The position numbers and the translations under genes are program-made. This document shows, piece after piece, positions 45,875 through 55,972 of a stretch of DNA of 64,000 bases (its first letter is position 1; each line of letters begins with the position of its first letter). Below the pieces are notes generated by a model, which ran no database searches, had not been told where the DNA came from, and saw only the letters and a program-made list of their open reading frames with translations. The DNA lies in the NCBI GenBank assembly GCA_003214695.1, contig QCLI01000003.1, forward strand, positions 1 through 64,000, written 5' to 3'. Source of the DNA: Prochlorococcus sp. AG-412-P08. Its GTDB lineage: Bacteria; Cyanobacteriota; Cyanobacteriia; PCC-6307; Cyanobiaceae.

Positions 45875-46996
45875 ATGGGTATGGGAAACAACTCAAATTC
45901 TCCTTCTAGGAGCGAAGGCATTCAACCAAGCCAGAGCGCCCGAATTGAAGTAATCGGTGTTGGCGGCGGTGGAAGTAATGCTGTGAATCGAATGATTCTT
46001 AGTGATCTTCAAGGAGTTTCCTACAGAGTTCTTAATACAGATGCTCAAGCTTTATTGCAATCTTCCGCTGAGAATAGAGTTCAACTTGGACAAACTCTTA
46101 CGAGAGGGTTAGGTGCAGGGGGAAATCCTAATATAGGAGAGAAAGCTGCAGAAGAATCAAGAGCAGACCTTCAGCAAGCATTAGAAGGAGCAGACCTAGT
46201 ATTTATAGCTGCAGGAATGGGAGGTGGAACAGGAACAGGAGCTGCACCAGTAGTTGCGGAAGTGGCTAAACAAAGTGGTGCCTTGACCGTAGCAATAGTT
46301 ACAAAACCCTTTGGGTTTGAGGGTAGAAGAAGAATGCGTCAAGCCGATGAAGGGATAGCAAAGCTATCTCAAAGTGTAGACACACTGATTGTCATACCAA
46401 ATGATCGACTTAAAGAAGCAATTGCTGGCGCACCTCTTCAAGAAGCTTTTAAAAACGCTGATGACGTTTTAAGAATGGGAGTTAAAGGTATAACTGACAT
46501 AATCACTTGCCCAGGTCTTGTTAACGTTGATTTTGCTGATGTTCGTTCTGTAATGACTGAAGCAGGCACTTCATTGTTAGGAATAGGTATTGGTTCTGGT
46601 CGTTCCAGAGCAGCAGAAGCAGCTCAAACAGCTATAAATAGTCCTTTGCTCGAAGCTGGCCGCATAGATGGAGCAAAAGGGTGCGTGGTTAACATTACTG
46701 GAGGGAAAGACATGACATTAGAAGACATGACTTCTGCTTCTGAAGTTATTTATGATGTAGTTGATCCAGAAGCCAATATTATTGTTGGAGCTGTTATCGA
46801 TGAAGCTCTTGAAGGAGAAGTTCAAGTTACTGTAATAGCAACAGGTTTCGAGGGCAATCAACCATATAGAAATCAAAAACCAGGCTCACAATTATCTTCT
46901 CAGTCACTTTATCGACAAGCAAAAAATAAAGAAGCTGGAGCTAGTATTCCTGAGTTTTTAAGACTTAGGCAACTAAAGCGTGATCCTGGGAACTAA
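45875..46996 (+). CDS. ftsZ: Cell division protein FtsZ
   Basis: Tubulin-like GTPase forming the Z ring. The tubulin signature GGGTGTG is at residues 116-122 within [20 protein letters not shown]. The N-terminal nucleotide motif is [16 protein letters not shown], and the T7 loop appears as [11 protein letters not shown]. The C-terminal linker is short (about 325-355) and ends with the conserved partner-binding peptide [16 protein letters not shown], which in cyanobacteria contacts Ftn2 and SepF. Length of 373 aa is normal. Met3 could be the start. An SRP RNA lies 3' on the opposite strand. Confidence 0.97.
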   Translation: MGMGNNSNSPSRSEGIQPSQSARIEVIGVGGGGSNAVNRMILSDLQGVSYRVLNTDAQALLQSSAENRVQLGQTLTRGLGAGGNPNIGEKAAEESRADLQQALEGADLVFIAAGMGGGTGTGAAPVVAEVAKQSGALTVAIVTKPFGFEGRRRMRQADEGIAKLSQSVDTLIVIPNDRLKEAIAGAPLQEAFKNADDVLRMGVKGITDIITCPGLVNVDFADVRSVMTEAGTSLLGIGIGSGRSRAAEAAQTAINSPLLEAGRIDGAKGCVVNITGGKDMTLEDMTSASEVIYDVVDPEANIIVGAVIDEALEGEVQVTVIATGFEGNQPYRNQKPGSQLSSQSLYRQAKNKEAGASIPEFLRLRQLKRDPGN

Positions 46997-47010
46997 TTCT
47001 CACCGTTTAA

Positions 47011-47118
47011 TTTAGGTGACCCGGAATCTACGCCTGCTTCGAGCATCCCTTTTGGCTGCTACCTTCCGGTCCTGACCAGATTTAGGCGTCGAGGCCGCAT
47101 AGGTCCGAGTCTCCTAAA
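47011..47118 (-). ncRNA. ffs: Signal recognition particle RNA (4.5S/scRNA type)
   Basis: The reverse strand contains GGTCAGGACCGGAAGGTAGCAGCC's core: GGTCAGGACCGGAAGG then TAGCAGCC, the universal SRP domain IV loop bound by Ffh. The ends TTTAGGAG... and ...TCACCTAAA can pair, closing a rod of about 100 bases, the size of small bacterial SRP RNA. Exact ends are approximate. It lies between ftsZ (plus) and panB (plus) in antisense orientation, 14 bases from the ftsZ stop. Ffh is encoded at about 19-20.5 kb. Confidence 0.9.
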
Positions 47119-47153
47119 GTTTAGCAATTCAAATCTCTTAGCCAACAAGCTAA

Positions 47154-47972
47154 ATGCTTCCTAAGGAATTAATTCGATTTAAAGAGCAGGGACGTGACAT
47201 CACAATCCTTACTGCTTGGGACAGTCTTTCATCTGCAATTGTTGAGGCTGCAGGAGCAGATGTCGTCCTTGTAGGAGACTCACTAGCAATGTTTGTTCAT
47301 GGGCATAGCACCACATTGCCTGTAACTTTGCAACAAATGCTCCATCACACTCAAGCAGTAGGGAGGGGTTTCTCTAGCTCTAAACAAAAACAACCTTTAG
47401 TTGTATGCGACTTGCCTTTCCTAAGTTACCAATGCGGGGAAGATAAAGCTGTAGAAGCCGCAGGGAGTCTTTTAAAAGAATCTTGTGCGGCAGCTGTCAA
47501 GATTGAAGGAGCTGAGCCTGAAGTAATAATGGTAATTGAAAGATTAATCCGTATGGGAATACCAGTCATGGGACATCTTGGGCTGACACCACAATCAGTA
47601 CATAATCTTGGTTACCAGAAGCAAGCAGAAACTGAACTAGAGCAAGAAAAGCTAATTAGCCAAGCGGTTCAACTAGAAAAGGTAGGGTGTTTTGCTTTAG
47701 TCCTAGAACATATTCCTTCAACAGTCGCAAGAAGTGTAAGCCAGATCTTAAAAATTCCAGTAATAGGTATTGGTGCAGGTGATCAATGTGATGGACAAGT
47801 TCGAGTAACTGCCGATTTGCTTGGGCTAACTGATAAACAGCCCCCTTTTGCACAGCCATTAATCCACACAAGGCAACTTTGCATAAAAGCTCTTAAAGAA
47901 TGGGTTAATCATAAGAACAGCCGTTCAAAGACTCCCACCACTCCAAAATCTGGACAAGTATCTGATTACTGA
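47154..47972 (+). CDS. panB: 3-methyl-2-oxobutanoate hydroxymethyltransferase (ketopantoate synthase)
   Basis: First step of pantothenate (B5) synthesis. TIM-barrel signatures are [72 protein letters not shown] and [13 protein letters not shown]. The catalytic Glu is in ALVLEHIPS. Length of 272 aa is normal. The 3' 68 bases overlap the 3' end of the convergent hemW gene; the overlapped part of PanB ([19 protein letters not shown]) is an unconserved tail. The start follows the antisense SRP RNA by about 35 bases. Confidence 0.95.
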   Translation: MLPKELIRFKEQGRDITILTAWDSLSSAIVEAAGADVVLVGDSLAMFVHGHSTTLPVTLQQMLHHTQAVGRGFSSSKQKQPLVVCDLPFLSYQCGEDKAVEAAGSLLKESCAAAVKIEGAEPEVIMVIERLIRMGIPVMGHLGLTPQSVHNLGYQKQAETELEQEKLISQAVQLEKVGCFALVLEHIPSTVARSVSQILKIPVIGIGAGDQCDGQVRVTADLLGLTDKQPPFAQPLIHTRQLCIKALKEWVNHKNSRSKTPTTPKSGQVSDY

Positions 47973-49143
47973 TTTCCATTCCCTCTGGATCAGTCAAGTA
48001 AAACCTCCAACCTTTCTGCTTAATCCATCCCTTTTTCAAAGGATATTCCCAGACCATTTTCAATTCATTTGTATTTGTCTCTAACTGATTATTAGTCCAA
48101 CCCAAACCTTTAGAAAGCTCCTGCATATTCACACCCTCTCTACGGCGTAATCCAACAATTAAAAGATCTTCAATAGGTATGGATTGGCTTTTTTTTATTG
48201 ATTTAAGTGAACCTAGTTTTGAAGTTGTTTCTTCCTTTTCAAGCCATTCTTTATATAATTTCCTAGTTCTTGGTCGTGAGAACCTATTACCCCAAGGGCA
48301 GGCTGTAGCACCTTGACCAAAACCCCACCAACTGGCTCCACTCCAATAAACTCTATTGTGACGAGATGCGTGCCCTGGTAAGGCATAATTGGAAATTTCA
48401 TAACGGGAAAAACCTGCTCTGTTTAAGATTTGACTAGTAATCTTCGAAATATCAAAAGAAAGATCATCATTCGGTAAAGATAATTGTCCTCTATTAACTC
48501 TCCAAGCAAAAACAGTCCCTTTCTCAATAGTCAAGTCATATATAGACAAATGAGGGGGCGCAATAGAAATCGCTTTTAATAATTGTCTCTTCCATGCAAT
48601 TAAATTTTGTCCAGGTAAATTTCTTATAAGGTCAAGGTTCCAACTAGCAAGCCTACCTCTTTTAAAATTTTCTTCAATCCAATCACATGCTTCTAAAATG
48701 TCGTTAGAAGAATGACTTCTACCTAATTCTCTTAAGACATTATCATCAAAACTTTGTGCACCTAAACTTAAGCGATTAATTCCAGCATCTAAAAACCCTT
48801 CAAGTGAGCGTTTATCAAAACTTGCAGGATCGATTTCTAGTGTAATTTCTGCTCCATATTGAAATCCAAAATGTGACCGCAAATGGTCTAATAAACTTGC
48901 CACTTGAGAAGCACTTAGCAGCGATGGCGTTCCACCACCTATATAAATAGTTGCCAATGGAATTCCTTTTGGGGACAAAGAAATATCTCTAAAGAGCAGC
49001 TCTAAATATGACTTAATTGAATTACTGCCTGGGCCATGCTCCCCTCGAGCACTGTCTCCTAAAGGCACAACAGGAAAGTCACAATAAAAACATCGTCTAT
49101 AACAAAAAGGAATATGCAAATAAGCACTTTGAGGATAATTCAC
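47905..49143 (-). CDS. hemW: HemW, radical-SAM heme chaperone (coproporphyrinogen oxidase-like)
   Basis: Radical-SAM protein of the HemN/HemW family, now viewed as a heme chaperone rather than a coproporphyrinogen oxidase. The [4Fe-4S] motif is CYRRCFYC (Cys14, Cys18, Cys21) in [16 protein letters not shown], followed by [12 protein letters not shown] and [31 protein letters not shown] is also canonical. Length of 412 aa is typical of HemW. Its last 68 bases overlap the convergent panB; only the C-terminal ~23 residues are affected. Confidence 0.9.
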   Translation of the reverse strand: MNYPQSAYLHIPFCYRRCFYCDFPVVPLGDSARGEHGPGSNSIKSYLELLFRDISLSPKGIPLATIYIGGGTPSLLSASQVASLLDHLRSHFGFQYGAEITLEIDPASFDKRSLEGFLDAGINRLSLGAQSFDDNVLRELGRSHSSNDILEACDWIEENFKRGRLASWNLDLIRNLPGQNLIAWKRQLLKAISIAPPHLSIYDLTIEKGTVFAWRVNRGQLSLPNDDLSFDISKITSQILNRAGFSRYEISNYALPGHASRHNRVYWSGASWWGFGQGATACPWGNRFSRPRTRKLYKEWLEKEETTSKLGSLKSIKKSQSIPIEDLLIVGLRRREGVNMQELSKGLGWTNNQLETNTNELKMVWEYPLKKGWIKQKGWRFYLTDPEGMEISNQILVQILEWWESLNGCSYD

Positions 49144-49251
49144 AAGTTGACTTATAAATCAATACATAAAGGTATCCATCTACCACTAAAGCAATAGATT
49201 AAATAAGAACAATGCTCCATAAATCAAAGAGAAGGTCCCAAAATTAATGCC

Positions 49252-50361
49252 ATGCTGGAGATCCTAATACTAATTTTATTTTGTATTGCTGGAGGTGCTA
49301 GTGGTTGGCTTGGAGTGAACTTATTTCCTCACAACATATTAGAAAAGTTCCAATCGCCAAACGAAGCCAAAATATTTGCAACAGTGGTGAGTACTTTTAT
49401 AGCTTTACTCATCGGAGTTTTCTTTCAACAGTTACGAAAAAAGCTAACTCAACAAAATAGAACCACCCCTACTGATCTTCTAGTCAGTAGATCAGTAGGC
49501 TTAATACTAGGTTTACTCGTAGCAAACCTAGTATTAGCTCCGATACTTCTGATTCCTCTTCCAAAAGAAATATTTCTTGCAAAACCAATTTCGGCAGTAC
49601 TTAGTAATGTGTTCTTTGGTCTTCTTGGTTACAATCTTGCCGAAATCCATGGAAGAACATTTCTTCGGCTTTTAAATCCAAATAGTACAGAAGCCTTACT
49701 TGTAGCTGAAGGCATCCTTACTCCTGCATGCGCAAAAATCTTGGACACAAGCGTAATTATTGATGGTCGCATTAAAGATCTTCTTAATTTCGGATTAATT
49801 GAAGGGAAAGTAATAGTCGCAGAAACAGTTATAGAAGAACTACAACAATTAGCTGATTCAAGTAATAATGATAAAAGAGCAAAAGGAAGAAGAGGTTTAA
49901 AGATGCTTACAGCATTACGTGAAAGTTTAAAAAAAAGGCTTGTTATAAACAGCACGAAGTATCAAGGAACTGGAACAGATGAAAAACTTCTAAAACTCAC
50001 TTCTGATACTGGTGGGATGCTAATCACTGCTGACTATAATCTTGCCCAAGTTGGACAAGTAAAAGAATTAAAGATATTAAATTTAAGTGAATTAGTAATA
50101 GCGCTTAGACCAGAAGTTCAACCTGGTGAGAAATTATTATTAAAAATAGTTAGAGAAGGGAAAGAGAACAGTCAAGGAGTTGGTTATTTAGACGATGGCA
50201 CTATGGTTGTAGTAGAGGGTGCAAAGAATTTATTAGGTCAAAGACTAGATGTAATTATCACAGGCGCATTGCAGACTCCAACAGGACGAATGGTTTTTGG
50301 AAAACTTGAGAAAAATCCTACTACCAACAAATCTGACAATAAGAATGTCTCTTCTAACTAG
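49252..50361 (+). CDS. PIN and TRAM domain membrane protein (YacL-like)
   Basis: A 369-residue protein. The N-terminal part has about four membrane helices (EILILILFCIAGGASGWLGV, FATVVSTFIALLIGVFF, SVGLILGLLVANLVLAPILL and AVLSNVFFGLLGYNLA). The PIN nuclease-like domain follows at about 160-285, with KILDTSVIIDGRI giving the first acidic residues, VIEELQQLADSSN, and LITADYNLAQVG as the C-terminal acidic site. A TRAM domain comes after it (about 290-350, GVGYLDDGTMVVVEGAKNLL). Predicted membrane-linked RNase or RNA-binding factor; substrate unknown. clpR follows after about 40 bases. Confidence 0.88.
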   Translation: MLEILILILFCIAGGASGWLGVNLFPHNILEKFQSPNEAKIFATVVSTFIALLIGVFFQQLRKKLTQQNRTTPTDLLVSRSVGLILGLLVANLVLAPILLIPLPKEIFLAKPISAVLSNVFFGLLGYNLAEIHGRTFLRLLNPNSTEALLVAEGILTPACAKILDTSVIIDGRIKDLLNFGLIEGKVIVAETVIEELQQLADSSNNDKRAKGRRGLKMLTALRESLKKRLVINSTKYQGTGTDEKLLKLTSDTGGMLITADYNLAQVGQVKELKILNLSELVIALRPEVQPGEKLLLKIVREGKENSQGVGYLDDGTMVVVEGAKNLLGQRLDVIITGALQTPTGRMVFGKLEKNPTTNKSDNKNVSSN

Positions 50362-50401
50362 ATATATCGCTAAGATTTAGGCCTGAACATTTTTGGTCAA
50401 T

Positions 50402-51073
50402 ATGACGGTTTCGGCCCCATACTACGGCGATTCAGCCGTAATGCGCACTCCACCTCCAGATTTGCCATCATTATTACTTAAGGAAAGGATTGTTTATCTT
50501 GGGCTTCCTTTGTTTTCTGACGATGATGCCAAAAGACAGCTAGGTATGGATGTTACCGAGCTAATTATTGCTCAACTATTATTCCTTGAATTTGATAATT
50601 CTGAAAAACCAATTTACTTCTATATAAATTCCACAGGAACTAGCTGGCATACAGGAGATGCAATAGGTTTTGAAACTGAAGCCTTTGCCATTTGTGACAC
50701 AATCAGCTACATCAAACCACCTATTCATACTATTTGCATAGGCCAAGCTATGGGGACTGCTGCTGTAATACTCTCTGCAGGCTCCAAAGGTCACAGGGCT
50801 GCGCTACCTCATTCTTCAATAGTTCTTCATCAACCAAGAAGTGGTGCTAGTGGGCAAGCAACAGATATCCAAATACGTGCCAAAGAAGTAATTCACAATA
50901 AACAAGCCATGCTGAAAATTCTTTCTGCTAACACTGGTAAAAGCGTAGATCAGCTATCCAAGGATTCTGACAGAATGAGTTACTTGAACCCTCATGAAGC
51001 TGTTGAATATGGCCTAATTGACAGAGTCCTGAAAAGCCGAAAAGATTTACCAAGCACTGAAACCACAAGCTAA
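50402..51073 (+). CDS. clpR: ClpR, inactive ClpP-like subunit of the Clp protease
   Basis: ClpP-fold protein without a working active site. Aligning ICIGQAMGTAAVILSAG with the ClpP3 segment [17 protein letters not shown] puts a Gly where ClpP3 has its catalytic Ser. The His (ALPHSSIVLHQPRSG) is kept. Cyanobacterial ClpR forms a mixed ring with ClpP3, and here the ClpP3 gene follows after about 46 bases. The ATG at 50402 (MTVSAPYYGDSAV) is the start I favour; a TTG three codons upstream is possible. Length about 223 aa. The extra N- and C-terminal residues are typical of ClpR. Confidence 0.9.
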   Translation: MTVSAPYYGDSAVMRTPPPDLPSLLLKERIVYLGLPLFSDDDAKRQLGMDVTELIIAQLLFLEFDNSEKPIYFYINSTGTSWHTGDAIGFETEAFAICDTISYIKPPIHTICIGQAMGTAAVILSAGSKGHRAALPHSSIVLHQPRSGASGQATDIQIRAKEVIHNKQAMLKILSANTGKSVDQLSKDSDRMSYLNPHEAVEYGLIDRVLKSRKDLPSTETTS

Positions 51074-51119
51074 TTTACTTGTCACTCATTCTTTTATCTC
51101 ACCTTATTCCTAATCAATC

Positions 51120-51728
51120 ATGCCCATCGGTACTCCAAGTGTCCCCTATAGACTTCCTGGCAGTCAATTTGAACGCTGGGTAGATATTTATACAAGGCTA
51201 GGTGCCGAAAGAATCTTATTTCTTGGACAAGAAGTAACTGATGGAGTTGCGAATAGTCTCGTTGCCCAAATGCTATACCTAGACTCAGAAGACAGTACTA
51301 AACCTATTTATTTGTATATCAATAGTCCTGGAGGATCAGTCACAGCTGGCTTAGCCATATATGACACTATGAAATATGTCAAAAGTGACGTTGTAACTAT
51401 TTGTGTTGGTCTTGCAGCTTCAATGGGAGCATTTCTTTTATCAGCAGGTACTAAAAATAAACGTCTTGCCTTACCCCACAGTCGAATTATGATACACCAA
51501 CCTCTTGGCGGTACTTCTCAAAGACAAGCTAGTGACATTGAAATTGAAGCGAAAGAAATTCTAAGAATCAAAGAAATGCTTAACCGTGCAATGTCTGAAA
51601 TGACAGGCCAACCATTTGAAAAAATTGAAAAAGATACTGATAGAGATTATTTTCTAAGTGCAGCAGAGGCCAAGCAATATGGTCTTATTGACAGGGTTAT
51701 TTCTCATCCCAATGAGGCCGACAATTAA
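51120..51728 (+). CDS. clpP3: ATP-dependent Clp protease proteolytic subunit (ClpP3 type)
   Basis: Active ClpP peptidase subunit. The catalytic Ser101 is in [14 protein letters not shown] and His126 in [13 protein letters not shown]; the Asp is in the [14 protein letters not shown] region. [20 protein letters not shown] is the oxyanion loop. Length of 202 aa is normal. In cyanobacteria ClpP3 and ClpR are cotranscribed and share one essential heteromeric protease with ClpC. The gap of 46 bases after clpR fits one transcript. Confidence 0.93.
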   Translation: MPIGTPSVPYRLPGSQFERWVDIYTRLGAERILFLGQEVTDGVANSLVAQMLYLDSEDSTKPIYLYINSPGGSVTAGLAIYDTMKYVKSDVVTICVGLAASMGAFLLSAGTKNKRLALPHSRIMIHQPLGGTSQRQASDIEIEAKEILRIKEMLNRAMSEMTGQPFEKIEKDTDRDYFLSAAEAKQYGLIDRVISHPNEADN

Positions 51729-51832
51729 AGGAAATCAGTAGCAAGGTAAATGTAAAGGGTTTTTCATATGCTTCAACACAAAACCTACCTAATTTTAAAA
51801 AAGTCCTTTTCGCAAAGCTTTCTTATTTATAA

Positions 51833-52876
<1,044 letters not shown>

Positions 52877-52920
52877 AACTATATCTTTCGCTAATTATTG
52901 CCGCAACATTAGTAGATCTA

Positions 52921-53892
52921 GTGGTTGGGGACCCCAGATTTTTACCTCACCCAGTAGAAGCTATTGGACAATTAATTCAATTTCTCAGAAGAAAGATTGA
53001 ATCCTTTGCTGGTGAGAATACTTTTTCTCTAAGACTTGGAGGTACATTTCTTACACTCTTTGTTATTAGTTTAAGTTGTGGGAGTGGTTGGATAATAGAA
53101 CAATTCTTTTTTAAAGGACATTATTTATCAATCCCAAATCAGATAAGATATATTATTTTAGTTTTAGCATTAGCAAGCTCTCTTGCAGCAAGAAGTCTTT
53201 CTCAAGGTGTCTCAAATGTACTTATCTCATTAAATGATAATCTCCCTTATGAAGATCTTTCCCTTGCAAGGAAAGAGTTAAGTCATATTGTTGGGAGAGA
53301 TGTTGAGAATCTCAGCAAAAAAGACATACTTCGGGCAACTGCTGAATCGGCAAGTGAGAATGCTGTTGATGGAATTTTCGCGCCTTTATTTTGGATGATC
53401 ATTGGGACATTCTTATGGAGCAATTCGACAACGTTGCCTGGGCCCCTAGCAATGGCATGGCTATTTAAAGCAAGTAGCACTATTGATTCAATGCTCGGCT
53501 ATAAGATTGGAAAACTTAGATGGTTAGGCGAGTCAGGAGCCAAGCTTGATGATGTTCTTACTCTTATTCCATGCAGGTTAGTGCTTCTCACTCTGCCTTT
53601 AATTAGTAAAAACTGGATTAAAGCTCCGTCAATAATAAGAGCAGCTTGGAAAGACGGAGTGAACGATATCTCTCCAAACTCAGGGCTTTCAGAAGCAATA
53701 TTTGCCTATTGTGCTGATATTAGAATGGGAGGCATAAACAAATACAAAAGTCACTACATTTCAAAACCAATATTAGCCTTACAAGCACCTCCAGCAAGTA
53801 AAGAAAGTATAAAAAAAATTATTACATTATACCCTAGGTTAGAGATATTTTGGATCTCAATAATGATTTCAATTCACATGATAATTCAATAA
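52921..53892 (+). CDS. cbiB: Adenosylcobinamide-phosphate synthase CbiB/CobD
   Basis: Attaches the aminopropanol arm to adenosylcobyric acid in B12-type cofactor synthesis. Integral membrane protein with several helices; the signatures are GDPRFLPHPVEAIGQLIQF, RATAESASENAVDGIFAPLF and MLGYKIGKLRWLGESGAKLD. The usual start GTG at 52921 leaves out the first expected helix. The same frame is open back to 52867 and encodes [20 protein letters not shown], which fits the family's N-terminus. The only start-like codons there are CTG 52873 (overlapping the ilvC stop as CTGA) or ATT. The real gene therefore probably starts at 52873. It overlaps the convergent sugar transferase by 7 bases. Confidence 0.88.
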   Translation: MVGDPRFLPHPVEAIGQLIQFLRRKIESFAGENTFSLRLGGTFLTLFVISLSCGSGWIIEQFFFKGHYLSIPNQIRYIILVLALASSLAARSLSQGVSNVLISLNDNLPYEDLSLARKELSHIVGRDVENLSKKDILRATAESASENAVDGIFAPLFWMIIGTFLWSNSTTLPGPLAMAWLFKASSTIDSMLGYKIGKLRWLGESGAKLDDVLTLIPCRLVLLTLPLISKNWIKAPSIIRAAWKDGVNDISPNSGLSEAIFAYCADIRMGGINKYKSHYISKPILALQAPPASKESIKKIITLYPRLEIFWISIMISIHMIIQ

Positions 53893-54629
53893 GCTCCTCT
53901 ATCTCTAGGAAAGATCAGCACACCAAAAGTTCTTAAAATTATCTTTAAATCAATTAGAAAGTTTCTCTTCCTTACATAAAGCAAGTCAAGGATAACTCTC
54001 CTTTTATAAGTTAGATTATTACGTCCACTAACTTGCCATAAGCCAGTAATACCAGGCCGAACAGATGCAACTTCCTTCATATGAACACCATAACGTTTCA
54101 ACTCATCTTGAACAATAGGTCTAGGACCTACAATGCTCATATGTCCCCTGAGGACATTAAAGAATTGCGGAAGCTCATCTAAGCTGGACAACCTTAGAAA
54201 TCTACCAATAGGAGTAATTCTAGGATCATTGCGCAACTTGAAATCTTTCTCAAACTCTGATTTTAAAGATAGATCTCTTTCAAGAAGTTTTTCTAGCATA
54301 CTATCTGCCTCTGAATGCATAGTACGAAATTTAATACACCCAAAATAAATATAGTTACGTCCTAATCTTTGTTGAAGATAGAAAACTGGCCCTTGAGAAC
54401 TAAGTTTAACAAGAACAGCTATGAAAAGGAAAAAAGGTGCTCCACATATTAGAACAAAAGCAGAAAAAATAATATCTGCTGTCCTCTTTATAGTTCGATC
54501 GTAGAGATTTTGATTCTTGAGTAATTCCTGAGTTGTAAGTTGATCTAGAACTAAAGGTAGGTCAACAAAGTCTTCTTTCTTAAAATCTGGCTTATTATTA
54601 TTTTCCTGAGGGGACTTGCTTTTCATCAA
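53886..54629 (-). CDS. Polyprenyl-phosphate sugar-1-phosphate transferase (WcaJ/bacterial sugar transferase)
   Basis: Begins a surface-glycan repeat unit by moving a sugar-1-phosphate to a lipid carrier. One membrane helix (ADIIFSAFVLICGAPFFLFI, about 51-70) is followed by the catalytic domain: PVFYLQQRLGRNYIYFGCIK, FRTMHSEADSM, LRLSSLDELPQFFNVLRG, MSIVGPRPIV and RPGITGLWQVSGRN. These are the conserved blocks of PF02397. Length of 247 aa is the short form without an extra N-terminal domain. Cotranscribed with the glycosyltransferase upstream (gap about 49 bases), suggesting a small polysaccharide gene pair in an accessory region. Confidence 0.92.
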   Translation of the reverse strand: MMKSKSPQENNNKPDFKKEDFVDLPLVLDQLTTQELLKNQNLYDRTIKRTADIIFSAFVLICGAPFFLFIAVLVKLSSQGPVFYLQQRLGRNYIYFGCIKFRTMHSEADSMLEKLLERDLSLKSEFEKDFKLRNDPRITPIGRFLRLSSLDELPQFFNVLRGHMSIVGPRPIVQDELKRYGVHMKEVASVRPGITGLWQVSGRNNLTYKRRVILDLLYVRKRNFLIDLKIILRTFGVLIFPRDRGAY

Positions 54630-54678
54630 ATGTGTAACTCAAACATGTTCTTACCCAGCAGAGTCTAGTAAAAAACAG

Positions 54679-55911
54679 TCAATTTTTAAATGCCATAGGG
54701 TCGCTTGATGCAATATCTAACTTATGTAAATGCATTTGCCATGCTTCCATTAAAACTAACTCAAAATATCTATTGAACGACTTAATACTGAATTTTTGAG
54801 CCCATTTGTTTATTGATTCAGAACTCATCTTTTTCCATAATTCATTCTCTTCAAACCAAATTACCGCCTCCAACAAAGACTTAACTTTTTGATCTCTGAA
54901 AAGGACACCTGTAGCAGACTCTATTCCCTTAGTAGCACATTTAACCGTATCCAAAAGTCCGCCTTGACCAAGGGCAATAATTGGAGCCCCTGCCGCCATT
55001 GCTTCTACAGGGGCTATTCCAAAATCCTCCACTCCTGCATAGACATAAGCTCGGCATTCCTGCATCAATTTCTCAACAACATGCTTTTCTTGATATCCCA
55101 AAAGATTGACAGTTGGGCCCGCAATTCGCTCTAAGTAGAAACGCTCAGGCCCATCACCAACAACTAATAAGGGGAGTCCTAAGGCATTAAATGCTCTAAT
55201 AACTAGATCAACTTTCTTATTAGGAACAAGGCGACAAAGGCATAAGTAATAATCACTTCTTTCTTCACTATATTTAAATCGATCCACATCAACTGGCGGA
55301 TGAACAACTATTGATTCTCTTCCCCAATATTTCGAAATCCTTCTTGCTGTAAATCTAGAATTCGCCAATAAACAATCTACTCTTGCAGCACTAAGTTGGT
55401 CCCACTGTCTCAGCTGATGTAATTGCGCGCGAATAAGTGGTCCAAGACCAGATCTACTTAAAATTGATCTGGCTAAATATGTATTCATCTGATCCCAGGC
55501 ATATCTCACAGGGGTGTGAATATAACTAAGGTGCAATTGATCTGGTGAAGTAAGAACTCCCTTTGCTACAAGATGGCTACTGCTAATAACCAACGGATAA
55601 GCACTTAAGTCAAATTGTTCGATTGCAAATGGGAGCAAGGGCAAAAAACTTTGAACATGCCTAATACCAAAGGGCAATCCTTGTATGAAACTCGTGTTAA
55701 CGGATCTACCAAACAACCAACTCTTTCTATTTAAGCTTTCACCATCTACTAGTGCAGAAAGTTCTGCAGAACTTCCTAAAGATGAAATAAGCCCATCTAT
55801 AATTCTTACAACTTGTTCGGCTCCACCTACAGAGCGAGGTGAGAACCATTCATGAACTAATGCTATTTTTTTAGGGATGTCATTCATAAATAAAAACAAG
55901 AATGTCAGCAA
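54679..55911 (-). CDS. Glycosyltransferase family 4 protein
   Basis: GT-B fold glycosyltransferase. The N-terminal domain starts KIALVHEWFSPRSVGGAEQV, where the GGAE loop binds the nucleotide sugar phosphate. The C-terminal domain has SRFTARRISKYWG, LCLCRLVPNKKVDLVIRAFN, LPLLVVGDGPERFYLERIAG and the EX7E-like signature PVEAMAAGAPIIALGQGG. Met9 (MNDIPKKIALVHEW) is the better start, because the first eight residues are hydrophobic and unconserved. Length about 402-410 aa. Sugar donor and acceptor are unknown. Paired with the sugar transferase downstream; a long perfect inverted repeat lies just upstream. Confidence 0.9.
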   Translation of the reverse strand: MLTFLFLFMNDIPKKIALVHEWFSPRSVGGAEQVVRIIDGLISSLGSSAELSALVDGESLNRKSWLFGRSVNTSFIQGLPFGIRHVQSFLPLLPFAIEQFDLSAYPLVISSSHLVAKGVLTSPDQLHLSYIHTPVRYAWDQMNTYLARSILSRSGLGPLIRAQLHQLRQWDQLSAARVDCLLANSRFTARRISKYWGRESIVVHPPVDVDRFKYSEERSDYYLCLCRLVPNKKVDLVIRAFNALGLPLLVVGDGPERFYLERIAGPTVNLLGYQEKHVVEKLMQECRAYVYAGVEDFGIAPVEAMAAGAPIIALGQGGLLDTVKCATKGIESATGVLFRDQKVKSLLEAVIWFEENELWKKMSSESINKWAQKFSIKSFNRYFELVLMEAWQMHLHKLDIASSDPMAFKN

Positions 55912-55924
55912 TCTCCAAGAGTTC

Positions 55925-55956
55925 TCTTCTAAGAAGGAGTTCTCCTTCTTAGAAGA
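55925..55956. repeat. Perfect 15-bp inverted repeat (hairpin)
   Basis: TCTTCTAAGAAGGAG at 55925-55939 is followed, after two T, by its exact complement CTCCTTCTTAGAAGA at 55942-55956. It lies between the glycosyltransferase start and the stop of the NdhF-like gene, both on the minus strand. No U-run follows on the minus strand, so it is not a textbook terminator. A 12-base palindrome GCTTTTAAAAGC sits at 55969-55980, overlapping the NdhF-like stop codon. Confidence 0.85.
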
Positions 55957-55972
55957 TCAGTTCAAGCCGCTT

